Assembly: GCA_020746995.1 (NCBI GenBank)
Contig: JAGPXD010000003.1
Span: 4,030,001 to 4,094,000, forward strand
Origin: Plectosphaerella cucumerina
Taxonomy: Eukaryota > Ascomycota > Sordariomycetes > Glomerellales > Plectosphaerellaceae
DNA: 64,000 nt
Direction: 5' to 3'
Made by a program: the position numbers and the translations under genes. Positions 23,948 to 34,802 of the stretch are shown piece by piece. The number at the start of each line of letters is the position of its first letter. Position 1 is the first letter of the stretch. The notes below the pieces were generated by a model that was not told the origin of the DNA, searched no databases, and worked only from the letters and a program-made list of their open reading frames with translations.

Positions 23948-25827
23948 TTAGATGGGGTACCTAAAAGATCTGACCTGGAAGTCTGTCAAATCTGCAAACT
24001 CCTCGTTCTCCGTTGTTTCGTAAAAGACACCGTCTAGTCATCAGATTAGCATTGTTACAACAAATGGGTGCAGGGTTTAGACATGACTCACTCTGGGCAT
24101 CCAACGCATCTTGGCGATCCCTCTTCCTGTTCCAGTACCAGTGCAAACTTCCGATAGCCCCAACAAGGAACAGGCAGAGGACCAAGAATGCCAGCATTGT
24201 GTATTTCGCCGTCTTCCTTCCATCAGTTCATGTCTGCCGAGAAGGAAGAGGACCACTCACATAGTAATCAGGAGCATCCGACTGTCGGTAAGTCTGAGGA
24301 CCGATGATGTTGCCAACGGTGTAGCCAATTTGATAGGCAGCACCAAATGCCAGCTTCTTGGTCGAGCCACCAACTCCGGCTGTCATGAAAGTGATGATGA
24401 AAAGAACACTGACGGGGACTGGCCGGCTGTAAGCACAATGTGTGAACTATTACACGGACTGCCACTTACATTGCAGGGTGAGGATGTAGCCTCCATATCT
24501 GGCTAGATGCTGCTCTGGCGGGATTGCAAGCATCATGACCGTTCCGATGCATGACAGCATCAAAGTGTACATGCCAGCAATGGTACGATTCGTGTACTTG
24601 GCGACAATGAGGGCTACCAAGCTCCCCACGACCGCAGCAATGCCGGGAGCCATGCTAAGCAGTGTGGTGTGCTCAGAGGTGAAGCCGAAAGCCGAGATGA
24701 TGGAGGGTCCTTACACATCCGTTAGCTTGACCAGTGAACTTTGGATGAAATCAACTGTGTCTTACCGAAGACGGTCAGTCCACCATTGGGTAAGCCCGTC
24801 GACACCAGCATGAGGAAGATGAGATAGAAGCGCGGGTCGCAGAAGGCCTCAACCAGCTGCGCCTTGTTGAACTTCCAGACCTCGGTACCAGTCTTGTTGG
24901 AGCGACATCTTTCCAACGCGATTCGCTTCTCCTCGTCGCTGAGCCAACCGGCGTCCGTGGGAGATCCGGCCAGGAAGAACCAAAGAAAGATGCCAACCAG
25001 TACTGTCACGCCTCCTTCAAATATGAAGAGCGCCTGCCAACGGAAACTTGGGGCGTGATAGATGCACCAGGCGAAGAAACCGCCGAAAACATGTGCCCAG
25101 CCGGAGCTCGTGTACCAAATGGCAACGCGGGAGACTTGTTCCTTTTTGTTGTACCACGATCCGAGGATGTAGATGATGACAGGTGCGGCGCAAACCTCGA
25201 GTGCGCCAAGTATGAAGCGCACCACCATGAGGCTAGCAAAGTTCTTGCAGGCGCCGTGGAACATCATTACCGCACCCCACGTGATAACCATGACGGAGAA
25301 GAACTTGGCCAGAGGCACGCGTTGCATGAGGTAGGTGACAGGGATCTCTCCGGCCAGATACCCGAAGCTGGGAAAGAGGGCAATCATCAGCTTTGTGGCA
25401 GCGGAATGGCAAGGCGAGACTGACTAAACAACCGAGCCCAGCCAGGAGTACTCCGAGGCTGTCAAGCTGGCTTCCTCTTGAATGTTCATGATCTTGGCGT
25501 AGGATAGGCTGTTTTTGTCGACCAACATGAGGATGTATACCACTAGAATCATGGGCATGATCCGAGTGTCGATCTTGCGAAGCACACCCTTCGCTTCAGG
25601 CGAGTCGGGATCGAAGTGAGCACTGCCATCGGCCAACAAGGCGAGAGCCTTGTCCTGCTTCCCTCCGGCTACACCGCTGGCGATTTCTAGGGCGATGCCA
25701 TCCGATATGGAAGCGTCTTTCTAAAAGCGAGATCAGCTGTCAGCAAACGCTTCGACCGATGACCGCACAGGCTTACCTCGGTTCCAGCGCCCGGCTTCAT
25801 GTCAGTCTTGTCGGGAATGGTGCCCAT
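23948..25827 (-). CDS. MFS transporter, allantoate-permease (anion:cation symporter) family, 517 aa
   Basis: Seven exons (25827-25777, 25720-25425, 25367-24766, 24709-24470, 24418-24261, 24212-24092, 24033-23948) keep one frame and give 517 residues with 12 predicted membrane segments. The N-terminal helix carries the DKNSLSYAKI stretch in place of the usual DRxNIGNAK, the inter-helix loop has the expected charged motif, and the C-terminus ends in the ENEEFADLTDF-type tail common to fungal Dal5-like carriers. Such carriers bring small carboxylates or ureides across the plasma membrane with protons. Unlike the relative at 11782 it is intact. It is divergent from the 2-hydroxyacid dehydrogenase across a 758-base promoter region, so uptake of that enzyme's substrate is a reasonable guess. 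Confidence 0.87.
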
Positions 25828-26585
25828 GACGCAGAGCAGGTCTGATGCCTTGCAACTTGAAAGAAGACGGCTGATGGATGACAGGTAGCAACACACAAGC
25901 AGGAGCGATGGTCGCTGGATAATCTTTGCAAAACGATCGAATACCCTTGTTTGATCCCACACGAATTGACAGTCGTGCGGATGCTGAGATGTACTTTATA
26001 GCCAGATCACGGCTATGTGACATCCCGCAAGGGCCGGAGCTGAGAACTCAAGAGATTGGCGTTGTGATTCTTGCCTAGCTGACCCCGATACCTCTTAATT
26101 GGTCCTTATCTGAAGCCTTGTGCGTCCCTTATCCCAAGGTTGCCAAGCCAGCGTCGGATGCACAGGTGTTATCGAGGCAAGGATGTCGGAGTGGCGGACG
26201 GCGGGGACAGGTGAAAGCCAGTGATATGATGCATGCAAGAATCTCCGGCCTCGTAGCTCTCCTACGTGGTAAGATACCCGGGAGTCATGGGAGAGGGGCT
26301 TGAGCCGAGTGTTCGGGCCGGGATCGGGTCTCGGGGCGAGCACCCCTCCATGATAAGGGTTCCGGGACGAGTACAGGCTGACGCGCGCGCTGACGGGCGC
26401 CAGTCGACCCCGGAGCAGGGGATAAGCCGGGGCTACCACTGAAATCCGTCGATGAGTGGCTGCAGCCCCTGGAGATAGTACTGTTGAATGCCCTTATTCT
26501 CAGGCCGGCCATGCTGTGTTTTCATCGCGAAGAGTTGCGGTCAGTTGGCAGAATCACCTCCAAGGGAAGCTATCTACTACTCATC
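25828..26585. promoter_or_regulatory. Shared divergent promoter of the transporter and the hydroxyacid dehydrogenase
   Basis: No gene is seen. The two flanking genes start outward from here, which fits joint control. I could not pick out a convincing regulator site. Confidence 0.5.
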
Positions 26586-28336
26586 ATGACAACAAGGTAA
26601 GTTCCATGAATCGACAGACTCCATCTACATCATTGACCACGGGGACTAGAGAAGAAGTCAGCCGCCATGCCTCTGGTGCGGACTGTTGGATCATCATTCG
26701 CGGCTCAGCCTACGATGTGACCAATTTTCTCGACCATCATCCTGGTGGCCGAAAGGTCATCCTGGACCATGCGGGCCGGGATGCGACCGAAGCGTTTGAA
26801 GCCGTACATTCGATTCATCTTCTCGGAAAACACCTCAAAGCTTCGTAAGCTTGACTTTGTTCCTGGCATGTAGCGTTCGCTGACCAGGTCAATTTCAAAA
26901 GTCAAAGAGTCGGTCAGGTGGAAGACGCCCAGGCTACTCGATCAACTGCCGCCGAACAGAAGGAAGAAGCGCAACGGCGACACCGGCTGTTGGCCGAAGT
27001 TATCAGCATCCCGGATTTCGAATCAGCGGCTGCCCAAGTGTTGGCCCCAAAGTCATTCGCCTGTAAGTACCTTCTTTCGGTGAACTTCCTCGAGGGCTAG
27101 GTGAAGAAGTGGCTGATAAAGCGCCAAATCAAGTCTTTAAGGCCGGTGCAGACTCCGAGAACACGGCAAACTGGAATCAACGGTCTTGGAGTGCAGTCCG
27201 GTTCCGCCCCCGCGTGCTCGTGCCCATACAGCATGTAGACATCTCGACCAGTATCCTTGGAACGGAATTCTCGGCTCCCTTCTTCATCGCTCCGGCTGGC
27301 GGTGGAAAGTTTGCCAACAGCCATGGCGAGATCCTGATGACGAAAGCAGCCGCCCGTCACGGTATTCTCCAGTGGGTATGCAACAACGCGGGATGCGCCC
27401 AGCGGGAAATGACATCGGCCCGAGGGCCAAACCAGACATTGTTCTGGCAGATCTATGCGATGAAGGACCTGGAGATCACCAAGCTTGAGATAGAGCAAGC
27501 GATTGCCGCCGGCTACAAGGGGTTCGCCCTGACAGTGGACGCGGTCCAGGTTGGTAAGCGCGAAAGAGACATGCGACTGAACATCGCCGAGTCGGTATGA
27601 CCTCCACCGTGTCTATTGCCTCTTGGTACTGACTGGAGCTGGCTGACATCTGGCGGATTAGCACCTGCACGGGAAAGATGGCGACGAAGTTGATCAAGCC
27701 AATTCAATCTCATCCACACGGCCGTACGCACTGCTTGCCGGAAATCTGCTTCAATGTCGCTTGAACACCTGCTAACACATCATAGGTCCTGTTATGACCA
27801 ATTTGACTTCTTCTCCGCAGTGAAATGGCTGCGATCCATCACAGATCTTCCCATCGCCATCAAGGGAATCCAGTGCTGGGAAGACGCCGCGCTCTGCATG
27901 CATCACGGTGTGCACCCGTGGCTATCGAACCACGGCGGGAGACAGCTAGAGGGTTCTCCAGCCTCCATCGAGACTCTTCTGGAAATTCGAACACACTGTC
28001 CAGAAGTTCTGGAACGCTGTGACATCATCGTCGACGGCGGTGTCACCCGCGGAACTGACATCGTCAAAGCTCTAGCACTCGGAGCCAAGGGTGTGGCACT
28101 TGGTCGCGCTTTTCTCTACGCCCTGGCGTTCGGCGAGCCGGGTGTGTCGAAGGCCATCAGCATTCTCAAAAGGGAGACTGAGACAGCTATGGGACTTGTC
28201 GGGGTTTCGTCGATTGATCAATTGCGTCCATCGCATGTAAGTACTTTGACCCGATAGTAGCGGGCTCGGGCTTACTTTAATCTAGGTCGATGCTTCCAGT
28301 CTGATGTACGCAGGACTGCTCAGGGCTCAATTGTGA
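26586..28336 (+). CDS. Cytochrome b2-type FMN-dependent 2-hydroxyacid (L-lactate) dehydrogenase, 463 aa
   Basis: Exons 26586-26596, 26650-26844, 26902-27062, 27134-27594, 27662-27723, 27786-28236 and 28286-28336 give 463 residues. Residues 5-75 are a cytochrome b5 domain with heme ligands His34 (in HPGG) and His57. Residues from about 105 are the FMN-binding alpha-hydroxyacid dehydrogenase barrel, with Lys323 and the catalytic His346 in the NHGGRQLEG signature. The family oxidises L-lactate or a similar 2-hydroxyacid to the keto acid and passes electrons through heme to cytochrome c. No mitochondrial transit peptide precedes the b5 domain, unlike yeast Cyb2, so this copy may be cytosolic and act on another substrate. 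The first exon is only 11 bases. It shares a promoter region with the transporter to its left. Confidence 0.88.
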
Positions 28337-28876
28337 GGCAAGAAAATCTGAAATGCAAACTTAGTTCAAATGCTGTAAACGTCTTTTCATCTTGACCTTG
28401 ATGGTTTTCCGTTGCAATATCTAGTGAACTGCGTAGTAGACCAGCAAGACGCTGAGTTCTAGGTAATGATTTGCTGGGAGTGCCCGTGAATGTCGACACT
28501 GAATCGGTCAGATTAGGGAGGGTTGAGTCTGGTAGTATCAGAGCTCCAACGGTCAGCGAGAGCGTGATACATAAGGGACGGCAAGACATCCAACCGGTTA
28601 GGGTGGATGGTTCCAACAGGCGTTTGCAGCCATTTGTTATATCTATGATGTGAGGCTAGAATTCGTCATTAAAACATACTTCAAGCGGAGTGATATGCAT
28701 TGTGTGAGAATGCTTTAAAATCTTTCCATCAAATTCCTTTCCATAACGAAGTACATTCTTTCCAATATAGAAGAGATGAAAAGCCATAGTCTTGAACACC
28801 ATATGATGCTTGGCGCCACCTTGATTTTGAACCCTGGCTTCTCTTGGGACTCAAGCTACGCTTGACCCTGTCTTTC
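28337..28876. other. AT-rich convergent intergenic region
   Basis: It separates the 3' ends of the dehydrogenase (plus) and the oxygenase (minus). It is clearly AT-richer than the genes and probably holds both untranslated tails. No gene is seen. Confidence 0.6.
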
Positions 28877-30156
28877 CTACATCGTAGCTACAGTATTACC
28901 CTTGAAGTTGTGGCTATAGTCCGTGTTTGTCAGTATTGAAGCACTGAGCGGGATTTTGGGGACTGACTTACCCGAACTGTGTCTCGGTTTTCTCTTTGAA
29001 GTAATCGCCACAGGTGATAGCAGGACTGCATTATCATCAGCGCTGACCCGTTTCAGTCAGGCGTCAAAGATCACTCACTACTTCTTCTTAGGCCCCTGCA
29101 TGACGATGTGCCTCCTTCCGGTGTTAAAGTAAGCAATCGAGTACCGGTCGGCACTCTTGCCGACATCCTTGGCGCGAACACGGTGAAAGTTTGCCTTAAG
29201 GCGATCGTCCGACCAAGCCACTAGAAGCCAGTCGTCAGTTTCAAGGTAATTGTTCTGGAGAGGATTGGCCTTACTGAGCATGTCGCCAATGTTGACGACG
29301 ATAGGGCCGGTGACGGCCGGCAAGGGCGAGAACTCATCACCAATCGCATGGTCGTTGTGGCTCTCACGGCCAGGGCACACCTCAAGCCCATCCTCGCCGT
29401 CACGCTGGAAGAGCAGAGTGAGGCAGCCAATATCTGTGTGGCTGCCTGCACGCCAGGTGCCCGCCGCGTTCTCAGATGCCATGTAGTGGATCATGCGCAT
29501 CTGGGTGAGGTTGTCGGGGGCATCGACGTCCATCGCATCATTCAGGTGGTTCTCGGGGAAGCCGAGTGCAACTGAAAGACAGGCCACTGCCCTATGTTAG
29601 GGGCCCACCACGCATCGAGACTGAGAAGCGGTGTCTTTGATCACTTACACACTTTCTTTGAGATGATCTCGCACTTGGTCATGAAATTTTTGGTGGCAAC
29701 ATGGAAGCCGGGTACGTCCGCATCTGCCGGCCAGGCCGAGTTTCGCTGCAGCCAAAATGACTCTTTCTGATCGGCTTGGCCAGTACTGGGGCGGATCTGG
29801 GCCTGTCATTCGTTTTAAAGGGTGATTTTTCGGACTTGGCAGGCTAGAACACACCTTGTACTCCCAGCCGTTGTTGGTGTGAAGATCATGCGACAGCTTC
29901 CCCTTGATGTCGTGAGGGAGATTGAAAAAGGCCCGAGACAGCTCAAACTGGTTGTTAATCTCATCGATGGAGATGCCATGGTCGACCAGGGTGAAGAAAC
30001 CAGCAGTTTCGGCGGCCTCTACCAATTGCTTGGTGATTTCTTCTTTGCGGACGTCGAAGTCTAAGTGAATTTGAGAACGAGCTCCACTTGGAAAATCTCA
30101 GCAGGAATAGACATACCCTTCAACGAGATTGCTGGTACAACGAGAGTTCTGGCCAT
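28877..30156 (-). CDS. 2-oxoglutarate/Fe(II)-dependent oxygenase, isopenicillin-N-synthase-like (314 aa)
   Basis: Exons 30156-30117, 30060-29855, 29802-29649, 29586-29275, 29220-29079, 29025-28972 and 28913-28877 give 314 residues. An N-terminal DIOX_N-type region (about 5-110) is followed by the double-stranded beta-helix core. The iron ligands are His183, Asp185 (HTD) and His250. The 2-oxoglutarate-binding pair is Arg263-x-Ser265. The family hydroxylates, desaturates or cyclises small molecules using O2 and 2-oxoglutarate and is common in fungal catabolic and secondary-metabolite clusters. It is cytosolic. The C-terminal two exons are short and less conserved, so the last 25 residues are less sure. 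It is divergent from the DUF1275 gene. Confidence 0.87.
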
Positions 30157-30799
30157 GGCGACTGTGGTGACTGATGATGATCTAGACGATTGAGCCAGTG
30201 AAATGCGTAAGCCAAATTGGGGAGCTTGATATGAATAGTGACCATGAGCATCTGATCACGACCTGCCTGCCGGTAAGAAATACCATTCTCATGGCTCCAA
30301 CTCAAGAGCGCTGATCACCAATACACTGGGTGGATTATAGTGGAGCTCGGCGTGTTCGGTCCGGGTAGGAACCTACCCCAAAACCATCGGCTAAGTACCT
30401 TCGCATGGTGATATGCCCCGGAAGCTTGAGGTGGACAACAGGTCTCGATGGGTCTCGGAACAGGGAGCATTGATCTGGGGTCCGTCCGGATAGATTGATA
30501 AGCTGCACAAGCAGTCACCAGGTTCGGCTCTACAATCTTCGGTTCAGGGACATTTCCCGCGTTGGTCAAGTTCGCTGGGGGCTTATCCGAAGTTCCCTTA
30601 GCAATCAACGACGGAATGTTTTGACAAGGCGTATGATGTCTAGGTCGCTGTGCGATAGAGGCCGGAGTGGGAAAGATTAACCTTATGACCCTCGAGTAGT
30701 TTGTTAGAGCACCTAGGATATATAATAGTAATCATGAAGGCGAACTACATAGAATTGTGAATTGCGGACGTCTCCGAATCCGTGTGCTAAACTTTTGCA
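30157..30799. promoter_or_regulatory. Divergent promoter of the oxygenase and the DUF1275 gene
   Basis: No gene is seen. A TATA-like run (GGATATATAATAG) at 30717-30729 lies about 70 bases before the ATG at 30800. A short perfect inverted repeat (GGGTAGG/CCTACCC, loop AA) lies at about 30364-30379. Confidence 0.5.
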
Positions 30800-31688
30800 A
30801 TGACTGGCCCCAGCTACCCGCAAAGAAAGCGGACCGACTTGGGCGCCCAGGTTGACTCACATGGGGTGCATTGGCCCATGCTGGCATGCAGCTTCATCTC
30901 TGGTCTCGTTGACAGCGTGGTCTTCAACGCAGCAGCAGTATTCGTCTCCATGCAGACAGGCAAGTCTGCGTCACTACCCCCCTTTTTCTACCTTCATCAG
31001 CTCTGTCGTGTAGAATCTGGTTGTTGACGAGCATTTACCTCCAGGCAACACCATCTTTATCGCTTTGGGTGCGGCAGAGCTACCCATCGGTCAGTCGCTT
31101 CTGTGGCTCCGCGCCCTGACCTCAGTTGCCGCTTTCTGGGCGGGCTGTTTGTTGTTTTCCATCGCATCTCGAATCTTGGGGCCCAGAAGAAAGGTGACGC
31201 TGGCAGGATCCTTTCTCATGCAGGCATCTCTCACGGCAGTCTCGGCAGCTCTGGCGGAAACCGGCACCGCCCCTGCCTTCGCACACACCTTTCAAGACCC
31301 GAAGGTCGACTTCGACCTGGATGAAAAGTTGGCAGACGAGAACCACTGGGCAGTGTACCTAATCATTTCCCTGCTGGCCTTCCAATCCAGCGCGCAGATT
31401 GTACTCAGCAGAGCGCTCGGATTCAGCGAGATACCCTCTGTTGTCGTCACTTCCCTCTATTGCGACTTGCTTTCGGACCCCGACATCCTTGCCAAAAAAA
31501 ACGTCAAGAGAGATCGACGAGTCCTATCAGCTGTGCTCCTTGTTGTGGGGGGCATCGTCGGCGGTTGGTTGCAGAGAACCAGAGCAGGGATGGCTGGCGC
31601 GCTGTGGATAGCTGCAGGTTTAAAACTGGTGATGGCGGTGGCTTGGGTATGCTGGAAACCTCAGAGCAATACAGGCGAATCGAAGTGA
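30800..31688 (+). CDS. DUF1275 / YoaK-type membrane protein (267 aa)
   Basis: Two exons (30800-30959 and 31045-31688) give 267 residues with five to six membrane segments and the domain pattern of DUF1275 proteins: a first helix with a G-L-x-D-S motif, a T-G-N pair right after the splice, and a last hydrophobic pair near the C-terminus. Its function is unknown; bacterial and fungal members are integral membrane proteins often placed near small-molecule metabolism genes. The intron has GC instead of GT at its 5' end (GCAAGT..CAG), and this splice is needed to join the conserved TGNT sequence in frame. The gene ends 94 bases from the convergent end of the Zn2Cys6 regulator. Confidence 0.83.
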
Positions 31689-31782
31689 TCAATGCTAGGC
31701 TGCGGTTCGCCGCATTGGAGAAACCGTGGGAAATTTTCAGAAAATACCAGGTATCAGCAGAATGTGAGACAATCATTAACAG

Positions 31783-34178
31783 TTATACGATCCCCGTGCC
31801 AAAATCAACCGTGAAGTTATCCGAAAACTGAAGCCCGAGACCTTCCCACTCTTCAATTTGCATGGCTACATCGTCCATGTTCATTGGTATTGGCAAACCA
31901 GTATATTCCATCATTGGAAAGTCCCTGCCGGCCATTGAATAGTCCCACGACGGGAGGGGCGCCGGCAGATCCGACGCCAGCCCAGAGGACCACAGTGGCT
32001 CCCGGTCCAGATCAATGACTAGCACTTGCTCCAGCAGCTGCTCTGCCAAACGGCGAGACTTATGGGCGGCCAGCCGTTGATAAATGCTGATCGACTCCGC
32101 AAACGTCCTCAGGGTTTCGCTGTACATCTTCGATTGTGGGCTTGCCTCGCCAATCTTGGTCAAGAGCTGCAGAACACCTGTGAAGGTCTCGTTAAGATCT
32201 GTGCGCGTCTCGCCTGCGCAAATGGAGAACCCCAAGATCAAAGCGGCGCCGAATCCCCACGCACTACACACCAAGTCAGCCAGGACGACAGATGAATAAG
32301 GCGATGAGCAGTCTTCGTCATTGACATACTTGAATAGAGACAAGCTCCCTAAAGGCAGCGCTGAAGCGACTGCAATCGACAGTAGCTGGCGGCTAAGGTG
32401 CCCCATGTACGAAGCTGAACTCATGCAGACTTGAACTAGAGAGAGCCTTGCCGGATCGCTGTTTGCCTGCGGCACTGCGTGCGGTCGGTGGCGAATGCGC
32501 GCCATGAAGTTCTCGATGAGAAATGGCCGCGTCACAAGTATGACAGCGAAGTAATACATGCCAGACATGTAGATACTGCTGAAAAGATTCCGTCGGTCAG
32601 CGTTGCTGAGTGGTGAATCCCGCCTATGCGAGAACCGACGAAGCGAAGACGGGATGTCACGGCACCAGGCTTGCAGCTTCCGCAGCAGATCCTGGGCTGT
32701 GGCGATGTCAATCATCACGCCGTGATTGATGGCGCAGCATATATCGTCAAGCAATGCAACGCCTCGGAGCATGACATTGAAGGCCGGCTGATCAGCATGG
32801 AGTGGTAGTGATTGGATGGTGTGTCGCGTTGCTCTCGGCACGCTGCATGGGCGGCCGAGTACGGAGCTTATCAAGACATCGAGTATGCAAAGGCTGTGCC
32901 ATACCCTCATTCTACCGGTTCTTGTGTCAGCTGGTGCATTGGGGACACAATATTGCTCAATGGAAGGATAGTCACCTGAAGCCTGGGCCTGCGTTCTTTT
33001 CTGGTTCTTTCCAACTCATGGGCTGGTGCAGTCCGAGGACGACTGCCGACTTTGAGGCAATGCCCAGGTAGATTGAAGCAGCGTTTTGCCTGCAAGCCCC
33101 AAGAGAAAAGAAAGCCAGTAGAACAAATAGCCTGACGATGGACAGGCTTGGGTTCGCGAGCATGTCTTCGAAGCCGACTTTGCGCGCACGGTTGAAATAC
33201 GTGGTAGCCAGCTCCCAATCGTATCTACCGCCCGAGCGAGCCTGCGCGCCAATCGCCAATGCTGCGTCCATGGCCGCAAGGTCCTCAACATGGCAATCGG
33301 AAGAGTTGTTGGCCACACCTGCCAGCAATGACTCGATTTCAGTTGCTGAAAACAGGTGCAGGGTGCCGCTTGTCTACATTGATTAGTCTCGAGGTAATGA
33401 TTGTGCTGTTTGCCGGGAAGAGAACATACTACTTCTAGATATGCCTGGAATAGCGATGCCTCTTCTTCTGGATCCGCTCGGGGTTCTGCGCCACTTGTAT
33501 CCCGGTTATCGGAGTCCAGGATCAGGTGCTTTTGTTCATTGTCTGTGAAAGGTGTTGCGCCTATCAGTGGCTTGAGGGCATGGCGAAGAAAGGCCAGGAA
33601 AGACAAGGAGGTGTGTTCTCCAATGTAGACTGATCGATTTTCTTCAATAGTCAACATTTTGCTTCTCTATAGCTGAGAGAAGCGGCATCATATTTACCTT
33701 TCTCCTTGCTCGATGTTGTGATGAAGTGCTCCTGGGGGGACTCCTGATTCACCTCCCTCGGAACTTCCTCGGCGTCCGCAGCAATCGAAACGGCCGAATG
33801 GTTGCTTCTGGATGTCGTTGGTGGGATTGCCGAAGCCGACGATGTCGAGCCTTGCCCTCCGGAGCAAGATCCGGCGACAGAGCACGGTGACGATACCGAG
33901 CCCTGCGGCAACTCCCAGATACGAGGATCACTCGCTGGAGACAGCAAGGTGAGAGGTGATGCCGGCCGAGTCCGTCGTGACTCCCTGCCTGCGCCACCTC
34001 GAGCACCGCGCCCGGTCGCAGTGGAGGCCGGGTATGTGCATTCGATATCCCGCCCCCTCTTTGCGCAGTTGCCGCATGGTGTCTTGGAGTCGCAACGGGT
34101 TTTGGAGGCCTTGCAATAGTCGCAAGCTCTGTAAGCACGGATGCGATTTTCGGGCAGGATTTTTGGCCGAGGCATCAT
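31783..34178 (-). CDS. Zn2Cys6 transcription factor with fungal-specific regulatory domain (717 aa)
   Basis: Exons 34178-33698, 33641-33430, 33373-32976, 32911-32330 and 32263-31783 give 717 residues. The DNA-binding domain has all six cysteines (19, 22, 29, 35, 38, 47) in the order CX2CX6CX5CX2CX8C. A Ser/Thr/Pro-rich linker follows, and then the helical fungal-specific transcription factor (middle homology) region, with the GLHQP stretch at about residues 350-355. The last intron (32264-32329, 66 nt) has no in-frame stop, so an unspliced form 22 residues longer is also possible; its strong GTATGT, GCTGAC and TAG signals favour splicing. It probably controls the transporter, dehydrogenase, oxygenase and hydrolase around it. 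It is divergent from the hydrolase at 34803. Confidence 0.87.
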
Positions 34179-34802
34179 CTACCAGAGAATCTTGAGAGGA
34201 ACTTGATAGTAGAGCTGCTTCGATGTGCCTGGTCATCGGCTGCGGCTCTTTGACCACATGTATTGTGAGATTTGCTACGATGCGGTAGCAATCAGTGGAG
34301 TCTAGGGCCCCGATAAGAGGCAGTTGACAGCATATCAGAGGCCTAGGATTACTAAGTACGCCCGCCGCTACTAGTAGCCGTGAAACGCCTAGATAAGTTC
34401 TAGGTTGATTGACTACCCCGAGTTCGAGTTGTTCTAGGAGACACATTACCAGGTAACTCCAAGCCGGTGGTGGTAAGATAAGGTATGACGTAATCTTCTA
34501 AGCCTAGAGCGTCACCTACTGGGCGGCGGGCGCTGATAGCAGCGAAGTGTCCGTCGGGTTCGGAAGAAGCACACCGGCTCTCGGGTAGTTCCCCTACCTA
34601 GGTATACCAGGTCGGCCGAGTGCGCTACCCGAGAGTCCCACACCACTTACTGATTCACGTATCAGTGCAAGATATCTGAGAGAATCACAGGATGAACTTT
34701 TAGGATTAACTTCTCAGGGGAGCGCGACTAACATGAAATCGCCTTGCTATACAATACTTCGGAGTAACACTTTTTTTCCACGATACTGCAAATGTCAACA
34801 TC
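34179..34802. promoter_or_regulatory. Divergent promoter of the regulator and the alpha/beta hydrolase, with an 11-bp inverted repeat
   Basis: The arms CTCTCGGGTAG (34578-34588) and CTACCCGAGAG (34625-34635) are perfect inverted copies with a 36-base spacer. Such a pair could be an operator for a dimeric regulator or a small transposon footprint. No gene is seen in the stretch. Confidence 0.5.

Noticed and set aside
34545..34640. tRNA-like string with a GGTTCGGAA box
   Set aside because: No acceptor stem or cloverleaf can be formed around it. The visible pairing is only the 11-bp inverted repeat.
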